A DNA stretch of 57,518 bases from Methylomarinum sp964474415 (GTDB lineage: Bacteria > Pseudomonadota > Gammaproteobacteria > Methylococcales > Methylomonadaceae), in contig CAYYSO010000002.1 of the NCBI GenBank assembly GCA_964474415.1, positions 1-57,518 on the forward strand. The letters run 5' to 3'. Below the pieces are notes generated by a model, which saw only the letters and a list, made by a program, of their open reading frames with translations, was not told the origin of the DNA and ran no database searches. The position numbers and the translations under genes were made by a program. Below, piece after piece: positions 16,233-24,124 of this stretch (position 1 is its first letter; each line of letters opens with the position of its first letter).

Positions 16233-17498
16233 ATGGATAAACTACTGATTACCGGCGGTAAACCGCTAACCGGAGAACTTCGAATCTCCGGCGCAAAAAA
16301 TGCCGCTCTGCCAATACTCGCCGCAACCCTGTTATCAGAAACTCCGGTAACTGTCGGCAACATTCCTCACCTGCACGACATTACCACCACGATGGAACTT
16401 CTGGGGCAAATGGGCATACAACTGACTATCGATGAAAAAATGAACATCGAAGTCGACAGCAGCACTATCCGCAACTATGAAGCGCCCTATGAACTGGTCA
16501 AAACCATGCGGGCTTCCATTCTGGTGTTGGGGCCATTACTGGCCCGCTTTGGAGAAGCCAATGTCTCGTTACCCGGCGGCTGTGCAATCGGTACCCGGCC
16601 GGTCGATATCCACCTGGATGCCTTGGCAAAAATGGGCGCCGACATACAGGTTGAGGCGGGATACATTCATGCCAAAGCAAAACGCTTGAAAGGTTGCCGC
16701 CTGATATTGGACAAAATTACTGTTACCGGCACTGAAAACCTGCTGATGGCTGCCACGCTGGCAGAAGGTAAAACCATAATTGAAAATGCCGCCAAAGAAC
16801 CTGAAGTCACCGATCTGGCCCATTTCCTGAATAAAATGGGTGCAATAATCACCGGCATAGGCACCGACATTCTGGAAATCGAAGGTGTTGACAGACTGGG
16901 AGTCGATAATTTGCATTACCCTATCATGCCCGACCGCATAGAAACCGGTACTTATCTGGTTGCCGCCGCCATTACTCGGGGGCGTGTCAAATTGAAAGAC
17001 ACCAACCCCAACATTCTGGATGCCATACTGGATAAACTCAGAGAAGCCGGTGCCGAAATAACCACTGGCGAAGACTGGATTGAATTGGATATGAAAGGCA
17101 AACGCCCCAAAGCCGTGAGTTTAAGAACAGCGCCGCACCCGGCCTTCCCGACTGATATGCAGGCTCAATTCACCGCTCTGAACTGTATTGCCGAAGGTGT
17201 CGGTATCATTACAGAAACTGTATTTGAAAACCGTTTCATGCATGTTCAGGAATTGCAACGGATGGGGGCTGATATCAAATTGGAATCCAATACCGCTATC
17301 TGTACCGGCATTGACCAGCTTACTGCTGCACCGATGATGGCAACCGATCTGCGTGCTTCTGCCAGCCTGGTACTGGCTGCTCTGGTAGCGACAGGCGAAA
17401 CAATGGTTGACAGAATTTATCATATAGACCGTGGTTATGTTCACATCGAAGAAAAACTGTCTCAGTTAGGGGCTACCATACGACGCATACCACGATAG
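16233..17498 (+). CDS. murA: UDP-N-acetylglucosamine 1-carboxyvinyltransferase MurA
   Basis: The 421-residue protein matches MurA end to end: GGKPLTGELRISGAKNAALP at the N-terminus with the conserved Lys-Asn pair, and PGGCAIGTRPVDIH with the catalytic, fosfomycin-sensitive Cys117. It performs the first committed step of peptidoglycan synthesis, transferring enolpyruvate from PEP. It follows mlaB by 35 bases, the conserved gammaproteobacterial order, though the small BolA-like gene often placed before it is absent. Confidence 0.97.
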   Translation: MDKLLITGGKPLTGELRISGAKNAALPILAATLLSETPVTVGNIPHLHDITTTMELLGQMGIQLTIDEKMNIEVDSSTIRNYEAPYELVKTMRASILVLGPLLARFGEANVSLPGGCAIGTRPVDIHLDALAKMGADIQVEAGYIHAKAKRLKGCRLILDKITVTGTENLLMAATLAEGKTIIENAAKEPEVTDLAHFLNKMGAIITGIGTDILEIEGVDRLGVDNLHYPIMPDRIETGTYLVAAAITRGRVKLKDTNPNILDAILDKLREAGAEITTGEDWIELDMKGKRPKAVSLRTAPHPAFPTDMQAQFTALNCIAEGVGIITETVFENRFMHVQELQRMGADIKLESNTAICTGIDQLTAAPMMATDLRASASLVLAALVATGETMVDRIYHIDRGYVHIEEKLSQLGATIRRIPR

Positions 17499-17517
17499 CT
17501 TGATTAGGTAAAAAACA

Positions 17518-18144
17518 ATGTTAACAATAGCAGTATCTAAAGGCCGCATCTACGAAGACGCGCTCCCCTTACTTGAAGAAGCCGGCATAACTCCGACTGA
17601 TGACCCTAAAAAGAGCCGCAAACTGATTTTGCAAACTACCCGGGATGATGTACAACTGGTTATTATCCGGGCTACCGATGTACCGACATTTGTCGAATAC
17701 GGCGCTGCTGACATGGGTATTGCCGGTAAGGATGTATTACTGGAACATGGTGCGGAAAATCTTTATGAACCGCTGGATCTGAAAATTGCCGGCTGCCGAC
17801 TGATGACAGCCACCCCCGTCAATGCCCCGGAAATATCCGGCCGCATCCGGGTGGCAACAAAATATGTCAAAACCGCACAACGTTATTTCGCCGATCTTGG
17901 CGTACAGGCGGAAATCATTAAACTGTATGGTTCCATGGAACTGGCTCCACTGGTTGGCCTGGCCGACTGTATTGTCGACCTGGTTGATACCGGCAACACC
18001 TTAAAAGCCAATGGCCTGGAAGCCCGGGAACTGATTACCAACATTTCTTCCCGCCTGGTTGTCAATAAAGCCGCCATGAAAATGAAACACCAGGCAATAC
18101 AGTCCTTAATTGACCAATTTGAAACAACTTTAGCCGGGCACTGA
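17518..18144 (+). CDS. hisG: ATP phosphoribosyltransferase HisG, short form
   Basis: The 208-residue protein has the HisG catalytic domain: MLTIAVSKGRIYEDALPLLE at the start, GAADMGIAGKDVL, and the PRPP-binding stretch DCIVDLVDTGNTLKANGL. It lacks the C-terminal histidine-binding domain of the approximately 300-residue long form. Short HisG requires the HisZ subunit, which is not in this window. It catalyses the first step of histidine synthesis. It lies 19 bases after murA and may share its transcript. Confidence 0.95.
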   Translation: MLTIAVSKGRIYEDALPLLEEAGITPTDDPKKSRKLILQTTRDDVQLVIIRATDVPTFVEYGAADMGIAGKDVLLEHGAENLYEPLDLKIAGCRLMTATPVNAPEISGRIRVATKYVKTAQRYFADLGVQAEIIKLYGSMELAPLVGLADCIVDLVDTGNTLKANGLEARELITNISSRLVVNKAAMKMKHQAIQSLIDQFETTLAGH

Positions 18145-18186
18145 TGTGTAATAACGTTGGCGATGAATACCTTATCTTATTTTGAT

Positions 18187-18316
18187 TACCATGAAGGACA
18201 TAAAAATCATGAACAAAAGTGGCAAAGCGACTTGCAGAATAATCAACTTACTTGCGAAATATTAGTGCATAATACTAAAAACGCAAAAAACTCTTCATGC
18301 TCTTCATGGTAAAAAA
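18187..18316. repeat. Imperfect inverted-repeat element between hisG and hisD
   Basis: ACCATGAAGGACAT with ATCATGAA nearby (18188-18212) is mirrored by CTCTTCATGCTCTTCATGGT (18291-18310). The same TCTTCATG-N-CTTCATGGTAAAAA word recurs before hisC at 19885-19910. This looks like a small dispersed repeat present twice within 1.7 kb. Confidence 0.55.
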
Positions 18317-18357
18317 TGACATTTCTAGAATCAGCCCTTTAGCCGCAAGGTAAGCCA

Positions 18358-19662
18358 ATGACAACTCTCAAAATAACTCGTCTTGACAGCGCTACTGCCG
18401 ATTTCCAGACCCGCCTTCAAGAAAGACTGGCCTGGAACGAAACAGAAGATATTGAAGTACATAAACGTGTAGTAGATATTATTACCGATGTCCGTCAAAA
18501 CGGCGATAAGGCGGTCATTGAGTACAGTAATCGTTTTGATCACTGTCAGTTTAAAAAAGCTTCTGACCTGGAACTTTCCAAAGAAATTCTGAAACAGGCA
18601 TGGGATGATCTATCAGCCGAAAAAGCCGATGCGCTGCAAATAGCCGCCAACCGTATTCGCGCCTATGCCGAAGAACAAAAAATGCAATCCTGGCAATATA
18701 CCGAGGATGACGGTACTATTCTGGGTCAAAAAATAACGCCTTTAGATAAAGCCGGACTCTATGTTCCAGGCGGCAAAGCCGCCTATCCGTCTTCAGTGCT
18801 GATGAATGCCATACCGGCAAAGGTGGCCGGTGTAGGAGAGCTGGTTATGGTAGTACCGACACCGCAAGGCGAAACCAATACCTTGGTACTGGCCGCCGCT
18901 TATATTGCCGGCGTTGATAGAATATTCACCATTGGCGGTGCCCAGGCAATTGCCGCGCTGGCTTATGGTACAAAAACAATTCCTGCAGTTGATAAAATTG
19001 TCGGCCCCGGCAATGTTTACGTCGCCACAGCCAAAAAGCTGGTATTTGGTCAGGTCGGCATTGATATGATCGCCGGCCCCTCGGAAATACTGGTAATTTG
19101 TGACGGTGAAACCAACCCGGACTGGATTGCCATGGACCTGTTTTCACAAGCAGAACATGATGAAAATGCCCAGGCTATACTTATTGCTGATAATAATGAT
19201 TTTCTTGATGCGGTAGAGCAAAGCATTAATAAGTTGCTCCCAGAAATGGAACGGGCAGATATTATTTGCACATCTTTGACAAACAGAGGCGCTTTTATCA
19301 AAGTTGCCAATCTCAATGAAGCTGCCCGGGTTGCCAACCGGATCGCTCCCGAACATTTAGAGTTATCAGTTTCAGACCCCGACACTCTGTGTCAATACAT
19401 TCACAATGCCGGCGCCATCTTTATGGGCCGTTATACTGCTGAAGCATTAGGCGATTACTGCGCCGGCCCCAATCATGTATTACCGACTTCCAGTACCGCC
19501 CGTTACTCCTCCCCCTTGGGCGTTTATGATTTTCAGAAACGCTCCAGCCTGATTAACTGTTCAGCAATTGGAGCTGATACACTGGGTCGTACTGCGTCAA
19601 TACTGGCGCGTGGGGAAGGTCTGACCGCGCATGCCTGCTCAGCAGAATATCGAATTAAATAA
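18358..19662 (+). CDS. hisD: Histidinol dehydrogenase HisD
   Basis: The 434-residue protein carries HisD landmarks: PGGKAAYPSSVLMNAIPAKVAG, GPGNVYVATAKKLV, QAEHDENAQ and EHLELSV, which supply the zinc-binding and catalytic His/Glu residues, and GPNHVLPTSSTARY near the C-terminus. It oxidises histidinol to histidine in two NAD-dependent steps. It follows hisG after a 213-base gap that holds a repeat, so it may be transcribed separately. Confidence 0.97.
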   Translation: MTTLKITRLDSATADFQTRLQERLAWNETEDIEVHKRVVDIITDVRQNGDKAVIEYSNRFDHCQFKKASDLELSKEILKQAWDDLSAEKADALQIAANRIRAYAEEQKMQSWQYTEDDGTILGQKITPLDKAGLYVPGGKAAYPSSVLMNAIPAKVAGVGELVMVVPTPQGETNTLVLAAAYIAGVDRIFTIGGAQAIAALAYGTKTIPAVDKIVGPGNVYVATAKKLVFGQVGIDMIAGPSEILVICDGETNPDWIAMDLFSQAEHDENAQAILIADNNDFLDAVEQSINKLLPEMERADIICTSLTNRGAFIKVANLNEAARVANRIAPEHLELSVSDPDTLCQYIHNAGAIFMGRYTAEALGDYCAGPNHVLPTSSTARYSSPLGVYDFQKRSSLINCSAIGADTLGRTASILARGEGLTAHACSAEYRIK

Positions 19663-19727
19663 CGTATTTTTAGGCTACTCAGTTATACTTTATTTCAGCA
19701 GCCAGTACGCGCTCCTGAGTCACTGCC

Positions 19728-19836
19728 ATTAAGTTAAGATACGGAAGCACGACTTTAGTCGCGCCCAATAGCAAAAAGCATTGTTAACACCGCGACTAAA
19801 GTCGCGGTTCCGATTCAGAAAATGCTTAACTTAATG
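19728..19836. repeat. Nested inverted-repeat (MITE-like) element between hisD and hisC
   Basis: Outer arms CATTAAGTTAAG (19728-19739) and CTTAACTTAATG (19825-19836) are exact inverse complements. Inner 22-base arms, 19742-19763 and 19791-19812, carry CGACTTTAGTCGCG and CGCGACTAAAGTCG with few mismatches. The 109-base unit has no coding capacity. Confidence 0.8.
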
Positions 19837-19884
19837 ATAGTGGTGCTTCCTTGGGTGGGTAGCCACGCTGGAAAAAACAGTCAT

Positions 19885-19910
19885 CTCTTCATGCCCTTCA
19901 TGGTAAAAAT
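19885..19910. repeat. Second copy of the CTTCATGGTAAAAA dispersed repeat
   Basis: CTCTTCATGCCCTTCATGGT followed by AAAAAT matches 18291-18316 closely, with differences at the central bases. It lies 50 bases before hisC. Confidence 0.55.
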
Positions 19911-19961
19911 AACATTACCTTGTCACTGGACTCAGCAAAAATAAATTAAAACTCAACTACT

Positions 19962-21056
19962 ATGCCCTTGAACCTCAGTACCTCCGTTTTTAGAAAAGAA
20001 GTGTTAGCCATGTCTGCCTACAAAGTAGCTGATGCGGGCAAGCTGATCAAACTTGATGCGATGGAAAATCCATACAGTTGGCCGCACTCACTCACCCAAA
20101 AATGGCTACAGGAAATAAAATCCTGCCCAATTAACCGTTATCCCGACCCGGAAGCAAAAGACCTGACCAACACCTTAAAAAAGGTCAACCACATTCCTGA
20201 TCAATCGGCATTGTTACTGGGCAACGGTTCGGATGAAATCATTCAGATTTTATTGATGGCATTGCCAAATAACACCCATGTACTAGCGCCGGAACCGGGA
20301 TTTGTTATGTACCAGCAAGTGGCGCAAAGCTTGGGCCTGCATTATCACGGCATTCCACTTAATGCCGATGACTTTTCTCTGGATATAACAGCCATGCTGA
20401 AAGCTATCAAGCAATATCAGCCCACTGTTATTTTTCTGGCTTACCCAAACAATCCGACCGGGAATCTGTTTGCCTCTGATGACATTAAAAAAATTCTATT
20501 ATCAGCTCCAGGCCTAGTTGTTATCGATGAAGCCTATGCTCCTTTTGCCGACGCTACGTTCATCGATCAGTTATCGGCATATCAAAACCTGTTGGTCATG
20601 CGTACTGTCTCAAAACTGGGATTAGCCGGATTGCGCCTGGGTTTTTTAGCTGGAGATCAAGAACTCATTACCCAATTGAATAAAATTCGTTTACCTTACA
20701 ACATCAATAGCCTGACGCAACTAACGACTGCCTTTGCATTGAACAATATTGAGTTTCTTGAATTGCAAACACAAACTATTTGTCAGCAACGCAGCCTACT
20801 CCTTGATCAATTGAATAAATTAGATGATGTAACGGCCTACCCCAGTTCGGCCAATTTCATTCTCTTTAAATCCAGTCATAAGTCGGCTGATACTATTTTC
20901 CAATCACTAAAACAACAAGGAATCCTCATTAAAAACTTATCCCCTCAAGGAGGGATATTAAATGATTGCTTGAGAGTCACTATTGGTACAGAGGAAGAAA
21001 ACAAAGCCTTTATGAAGACATTGAAAATAAGCAGTAAAAAAAGAATTACCCCCTGA
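19962..21056 (+). CDS. hisC: Histidinol-phosphate aminotransferase HisC
   Basis: The 364-residue fold-type I PLP enzyme has YPNNPTGNLF, the VVIDEAYAPFAD motif and the PLP-binding lysine in RTVSKLGLAGLRLGF. It converts imidazole-acetol phosphate and glutamate to histidinol phosphate. The ATG at 19962 keeps the N-terminal helix preceding LSAYKV-type residues that the family normally has; a second ATG at 20010 would be shorter. It lies 299 bases after hisD, with repeats between. Confidence 0.95.
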   Translation: MPLNLSTSVFRKEVLAMSAYKVADAGKLIKLDAMENPYSWPHSLTQKWLQEIKSCPINRYPDPEAKDLTNTLKKVNHIPDQSALLLGNGSDEIIQILLMALPNNTHVLAPEPGFVMYQQVAQSLGLHYHGIPLNADDFSLDITAMLKAIKQYQPTVIFLAYPNNPTGNLFASDDIKKILLSAPGLVVIDEAYAPFADATFIDQLSAYQNLLVMRTVSKLGLAGLRLGFLAGDQELITQLNKIRLPYNINSLTQLTTAFALNNIEFLELQTQTICQQRSLLLDQLNKLDDVTAYPSSANFILFKSSHKSADTIFQSLKQQGILIKNLSPQGGILNDCLRVTIGTEEENKAFMKTLKISSKKRITP

Positions 21057-21129
21057 AGTACATTGATTCTGTGTTCAACTACCTTTCTAAGTCTAACAAG
21101 CCAATAAAAACAAAATATATCTTATTTTT

Positions 21130-23022
21130 ATGAAAACTCACCCCTTTGAAATTGATCCTTCAGTAGATAGCGATCTAACCTGTGTTGCAGTATCAACAAG
21201 AAAAGGCAAACTAATCGGCGAATATTTTAACAGTCGTTTAAAAATAGAAGATATTATCGGCGAAGGCGGCATGGGTCGTGTATTTTTAGCTTATGATGAA
21301 ACAATTGGCCGCCGAGTAGCCATCAAAGAACTTCTGGATTTCGGTCAGGTTTCAGAAAATTCGTCCATTAAACCACAAGAATTAAAAAACACTTTTATTC
21401 ATGAAGCAAAACTCACTGGCAAACTGGAGCATCCGGGAATTATCCCCATATACGAATTAGGACAAACAAAACAGACTTTGCCCTATTATGTGATGCCTTA
21501 TGTCAAAGGAGAAACATTAGAAACCCTGTTAAAAGACTGTTTACATCTCCCGCCCAACGAACAACTCGGACAACGCCTCAAACTACTGGATATTTTAATC
21601 GACAGCTGCGAGACAGTCGCCTATGCACACTCCAAAGGAGTGATTCATCGTGACCTGAAACCAAGCAATATAATCCGGGGTGAATTCGGTGAAACCATTG
21701 TTTTGGACTGGGGGTTGGCACAAGTACTGGATGACAAAGACAATACCTATTTTTACCGGGAAGCACTCAAACATCAACGCAATACACTCAATGATACATT
21801 CAGCTCTGAGGCGTTAGGAACTCCGTGTTATATGGCGCCGGAACAATTTAACGGCAACGCTGATAAAACTAGTGACGTATATAGTCTGGGGGTAATTTTA
21901 TTTCGTTTGCTTTGTGGCGCCCTTCCTTATCGCGGAAATTTTGAAGCTATCCAGAAAAAAATCAGCAGCGATAAACCCTCTCCTTCAGCTGATACTATAG
22001 AAAAATCTGCACCGCCAGAACTGGTATCCATTTGTAACAAGGCACTACATAAAGATCAACGTCAAAGGTTTACCAATGCCAAGGAAATGGCAGAACAGTT
22101 AAAAGCTTTCCGTGATGGCCGCATTGTCAATATTTACGTCTACAGCCGCAAAGAATTATTGCGTCGTTTCTGGGTGAGAAACAAGGCCATCACCTTGTTA
22201 ACGGTGGCTCTGCTGACAACCCTTTGTATTGGCGCCGGTTTATCCCTTCATTATGCGGTAAAAATGAAAACTGCCAAGGTAAAAGCTGAAAAGGCTCTGG
22301 TCACGGTCACTGCCTACAGTGAAACCTCGCAAAAACAGGCCAAAATTATTGCCGAAGCCATCAGGCAGGATACCAGCCAGTTATTTTCTGATTTACATGA
22401 GGCAGCTCAACAATTAGCAACGATAGATATATCAGATCAAAGCCACACTCAAGTTATTTTTGATCAACTGCATAGCCAATACCCAAAATTCCAGAGCTTT
22501 GTTATCAAACCGGCCCGAGCTATTTCACCGGAATCTGCCTCCTCCTGGAAAAGCAGCGCTCAGAAAACCAATATTCCAATCACAGAAATCAGGCTGCAAA
22601 GCTTAAAATTGATATACCGGGTTCCTGTTATACAAAATCAGCTTGTCCGTTATTTCCTTGAAGCCGAAGCACAGCCGGGACAAATATTACCTGATCTGTT
22701 TCCCATGATGTCAGAACATCCGGAATTCCACCGTGACATATGGATTATGGATCAAGACGGTTTGATTGTTTACGATAAAAACAAGCGCTATTCAGGTACT
22801 AATTTATTTCTTGATCCACAAAACCAAAACTCACCTGCATTATTGGCATTTGGCCGCTTAAGCATGACAGATGAAGATGGCATCGGCTATTATTCCTTCA
22901 TTGAAAATCAACAACAAATATTCAAAATTGCTGCCTGGAATGAAGTAAATTTCACTCCATCCAGAAAATGGATCGTTATTGTAGATTATGCCTATATGAC
23001 TAGAAAAACGGGAAAAATGTAA
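21130..23022 (+). CDS. Membrane Ser/Thr protein kinase with a Cache-like outer domain
   Basis: A Hanks-type kinase domain occupies about residues 38-335: Gly loop GEGGMGR (44-50), ATP-binding Lys66 in VAIKE, catalytic HRDLKPSN with Asp175, metal-binding DWG (Asp193) and GTPCYMAPEQF. A single membrane helix lies at about 354-377. The outer C-terminal half (about 378-630) resembles a PDC/Cache sensor, with DQDGLIVYDKNKRYSGTNLF near 540. The gene converges on the T6SS locus, whose PP2C and FHA proteins would complete a PpkA-PppA-Fha pathway. PpkA proteins usually carry other sensor domains, so the T6SS link is inferred from position. Confidence 0.85.
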   Translation: MKTHPFEIDPSVDSDLTCVAVSTRKGKLIGEYFNSRLKIEDIIGEGGMGRVFLAYDETIGRRVAIKELLDFGQVSENSSIKPQELKNTFIHEAKLTGKLEHPGIIPIYELGQTKQTLPYYVMPYVKGETLETLLKDCLHLPPNEQLGQRLKLLDILIDSCETVAYAHSKGVIHRDLKPSNIIRGEFGETIVLDWGLAQVLDDKDNTYFYREALKHQRNTLNDTFSSEALGTPCYMAPEQFNGNADKTSDVYSLGVILFRLLCGALPYRGNFEAIQKKISSDKPSPSADTIEKSAPPELVSICNKALHKDQRQRFTNAKEMAEQLKAFRDGRIVNIYVYSRKELLRRFWVRNKAITLLTVALLTTLCIGAGLSLHYAVKMKTAKVKAEKALVTVTAYSETSQKQAKIIAEAIRQDTSQLFSDLHEAAQQLATIDISDQSHTQVIFDQLHSQYPKFQSFVIKPARAISPESASSWKSSAQKTNIPITEIRLQSLKLIYRVPVIQNQLVRYFLEAEAQPGQILPDLFPMMSEHPEFHRDIWIMDQDGLIVYDKNKRYSGTNLFLDPQNQNSPALLAFGRLSMTDEDGIGYYSFIENQQQIFKIAAWNEVNFTPSRKWIVIVDYAYMTRKTGKM

Positions 23023-23066
23023 GCTTCCGGCAAGACAGACCAAAGTGATTTCTGACCTTCAGGAAA

Positions 23067-23360
23067 CTACCCGCCAATCAAAACCGTTGGACAGCCCACA
23101 ACAATCACCCCACCATGAGAAGTACTGTCGCCCATTCTGGCTGCGGGCATACTATTGATCAGCACTGTGGCTGAACCTTTAACGATACTATCCGGCGGAC
23201 CAACACAAACAGCCATATCACCAACCCGGGCAGCCGGCATTGCCCCAATCAACACTGTCGGTGCACAGGGAGGCATAATAGGTCCGCCAACATGAGGAAC
23301 CGGCCCATTGAACATTGGGCAGACATGCATATCGGTGGTTCTTGCTGCCGGCAAACCCAT
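23067..23360 (-). CDS. PAAR-domain T6SS spike tip protein
   Basis: The 97-residue protein is a stand-alone PAAR domain: repeated P-A-A-R motifs (MGLPAARTTD, MPAARVGD, MPAARMGD) and repeated PTVLIG strands, as in DUF4150/PAAR proteins that sharpen the VgrG spike and bind zinc. There is no C-terminal effector extension. Its ATG overlaps the upstream gene stop by one base. Confidence 0.93.
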   Translation of the reverse strand: MGLPAARTTDMHVCPMFNGPVPHVGGPIMPPCAPTVLIGAMPAARVGDMAVCVGPPDSIVKGSATVLINSMPAARMGDSTSHGGVIVVGCPTVLIGG

Positions 23361-23965
23361 TAATTTCTCCTGACAACCTCAACTTTCCTGCCATCGCCAC
23401 CACAAGCTATATCGACTCCCTGTTGCAAAAACAGCTGATATTTTTCTTTAATCTTAGCCGGTCCCTCATGGACTGCAGCCAGTTTTACTGCACCAAGCAC
23501 TGCTTTAGCGGTCAAATCTTCCGCTGGGGGAATAACATTTCCTTCAATCGGGGAAATATTATCCCCACTCCAGAATGCAGCCATTGCCGCCCATCCTGCG
23601 GCTGTTTTATAGGCAGTCGCTTGTGCTGCCTTGAAATTAGGTTTGCAGTGCTCTGGATCTGGCCTGTAAACCCATGCCTCGGCCAGTTCAATGGCTTTTC
23701 CCTCTGAAGTATCGGACTGTTCATTCAAACAGGAGCGTGCACACAAACAAGCCCACCATGTTGCCTCTCTTTTAGGTAAGGCATAGGCCAAAAAACTGAT
23801 GGCATCAATATAATCATTATCTTCAAGCAATGCTTGAAGATAATCACAAGGCACCATATCATCCGCTAATAATGTCTGTCCCTGCTCACTCAGTGTAAAC
23901 AAAGCCGTTATTTCAGCCGCTTTTGTCTGTGTTATTTTAATAAAATCTGTACCTGTCATAAACAA
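23360..23965 (-). CDS. Conserved T6SS-associated protein (DUF6931-like)
   Basis: A 201-residue soluble, acidic, Ala- and Trp-containing protein with YIDAISFLAYALPKREATWW at about 52-71 and PEHCKPNFKAAQATAYKTAAGW at about 106-127. From memory this resembles DUF6931 proteins found near VgrG/PAAR genes; no function is known to me. It is coupled to the PAAR gene, so a chaperone, adaptor or cargo role is possible. Start could be the first or third codon (both ATG). Confidence 0.6.
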   Translation of the reverse strand: MFMTGTDFIKITQTKAAEITALFTLSEQGQTLLADDMVPCDYLQALLEDNDYIDAISFLAYALPKREATWWACLCARSCLNEQSDTSEGKAIELAEAWVYRPDPEHCKPNFKAAQATAYKTAAGWAAMAAFWSGDNISPIEGNVIPPAEDLTAKAVLGAVKLAAVHEGPAKIKEKYQLFLQQGVDIACGGDGRKVEVVRRN

Positions 23966-24007
23966 ATATCGCTTGTATAGCAGCCATTCTGCATTGATGA
24001 ATTTTAG

Positions 24008-24078
24008 TTAGGTAACTCGTAATAAATAATCTATCAATTTTTTTTATTGATGGGTAAAGGAACGAAACCCATCAATAA
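24008..24078. repeat. Repeat fragment plus hairpin between vgrG and the DUF6931-like gene
   Basis: TTAGGTAACTCGTAATAAATAA at 24008 resembles the left arm of the larger palindromic element at 43654-43813 (AGGCAACTCGCAATAAATAA). Beside it, TTTATTGATGGGT (24042) and ACCCATCAATAAA (24066-24078) form a perfect 13-bp stem. No T-run follows on the minus strand, so a terminator is unproven. Confidence 0.6.
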
Positions 24079-24124
24079 ATAAAACAAAATACTTCCTATC
24101 CATCATTATAAAAAAGGCTCTGTG

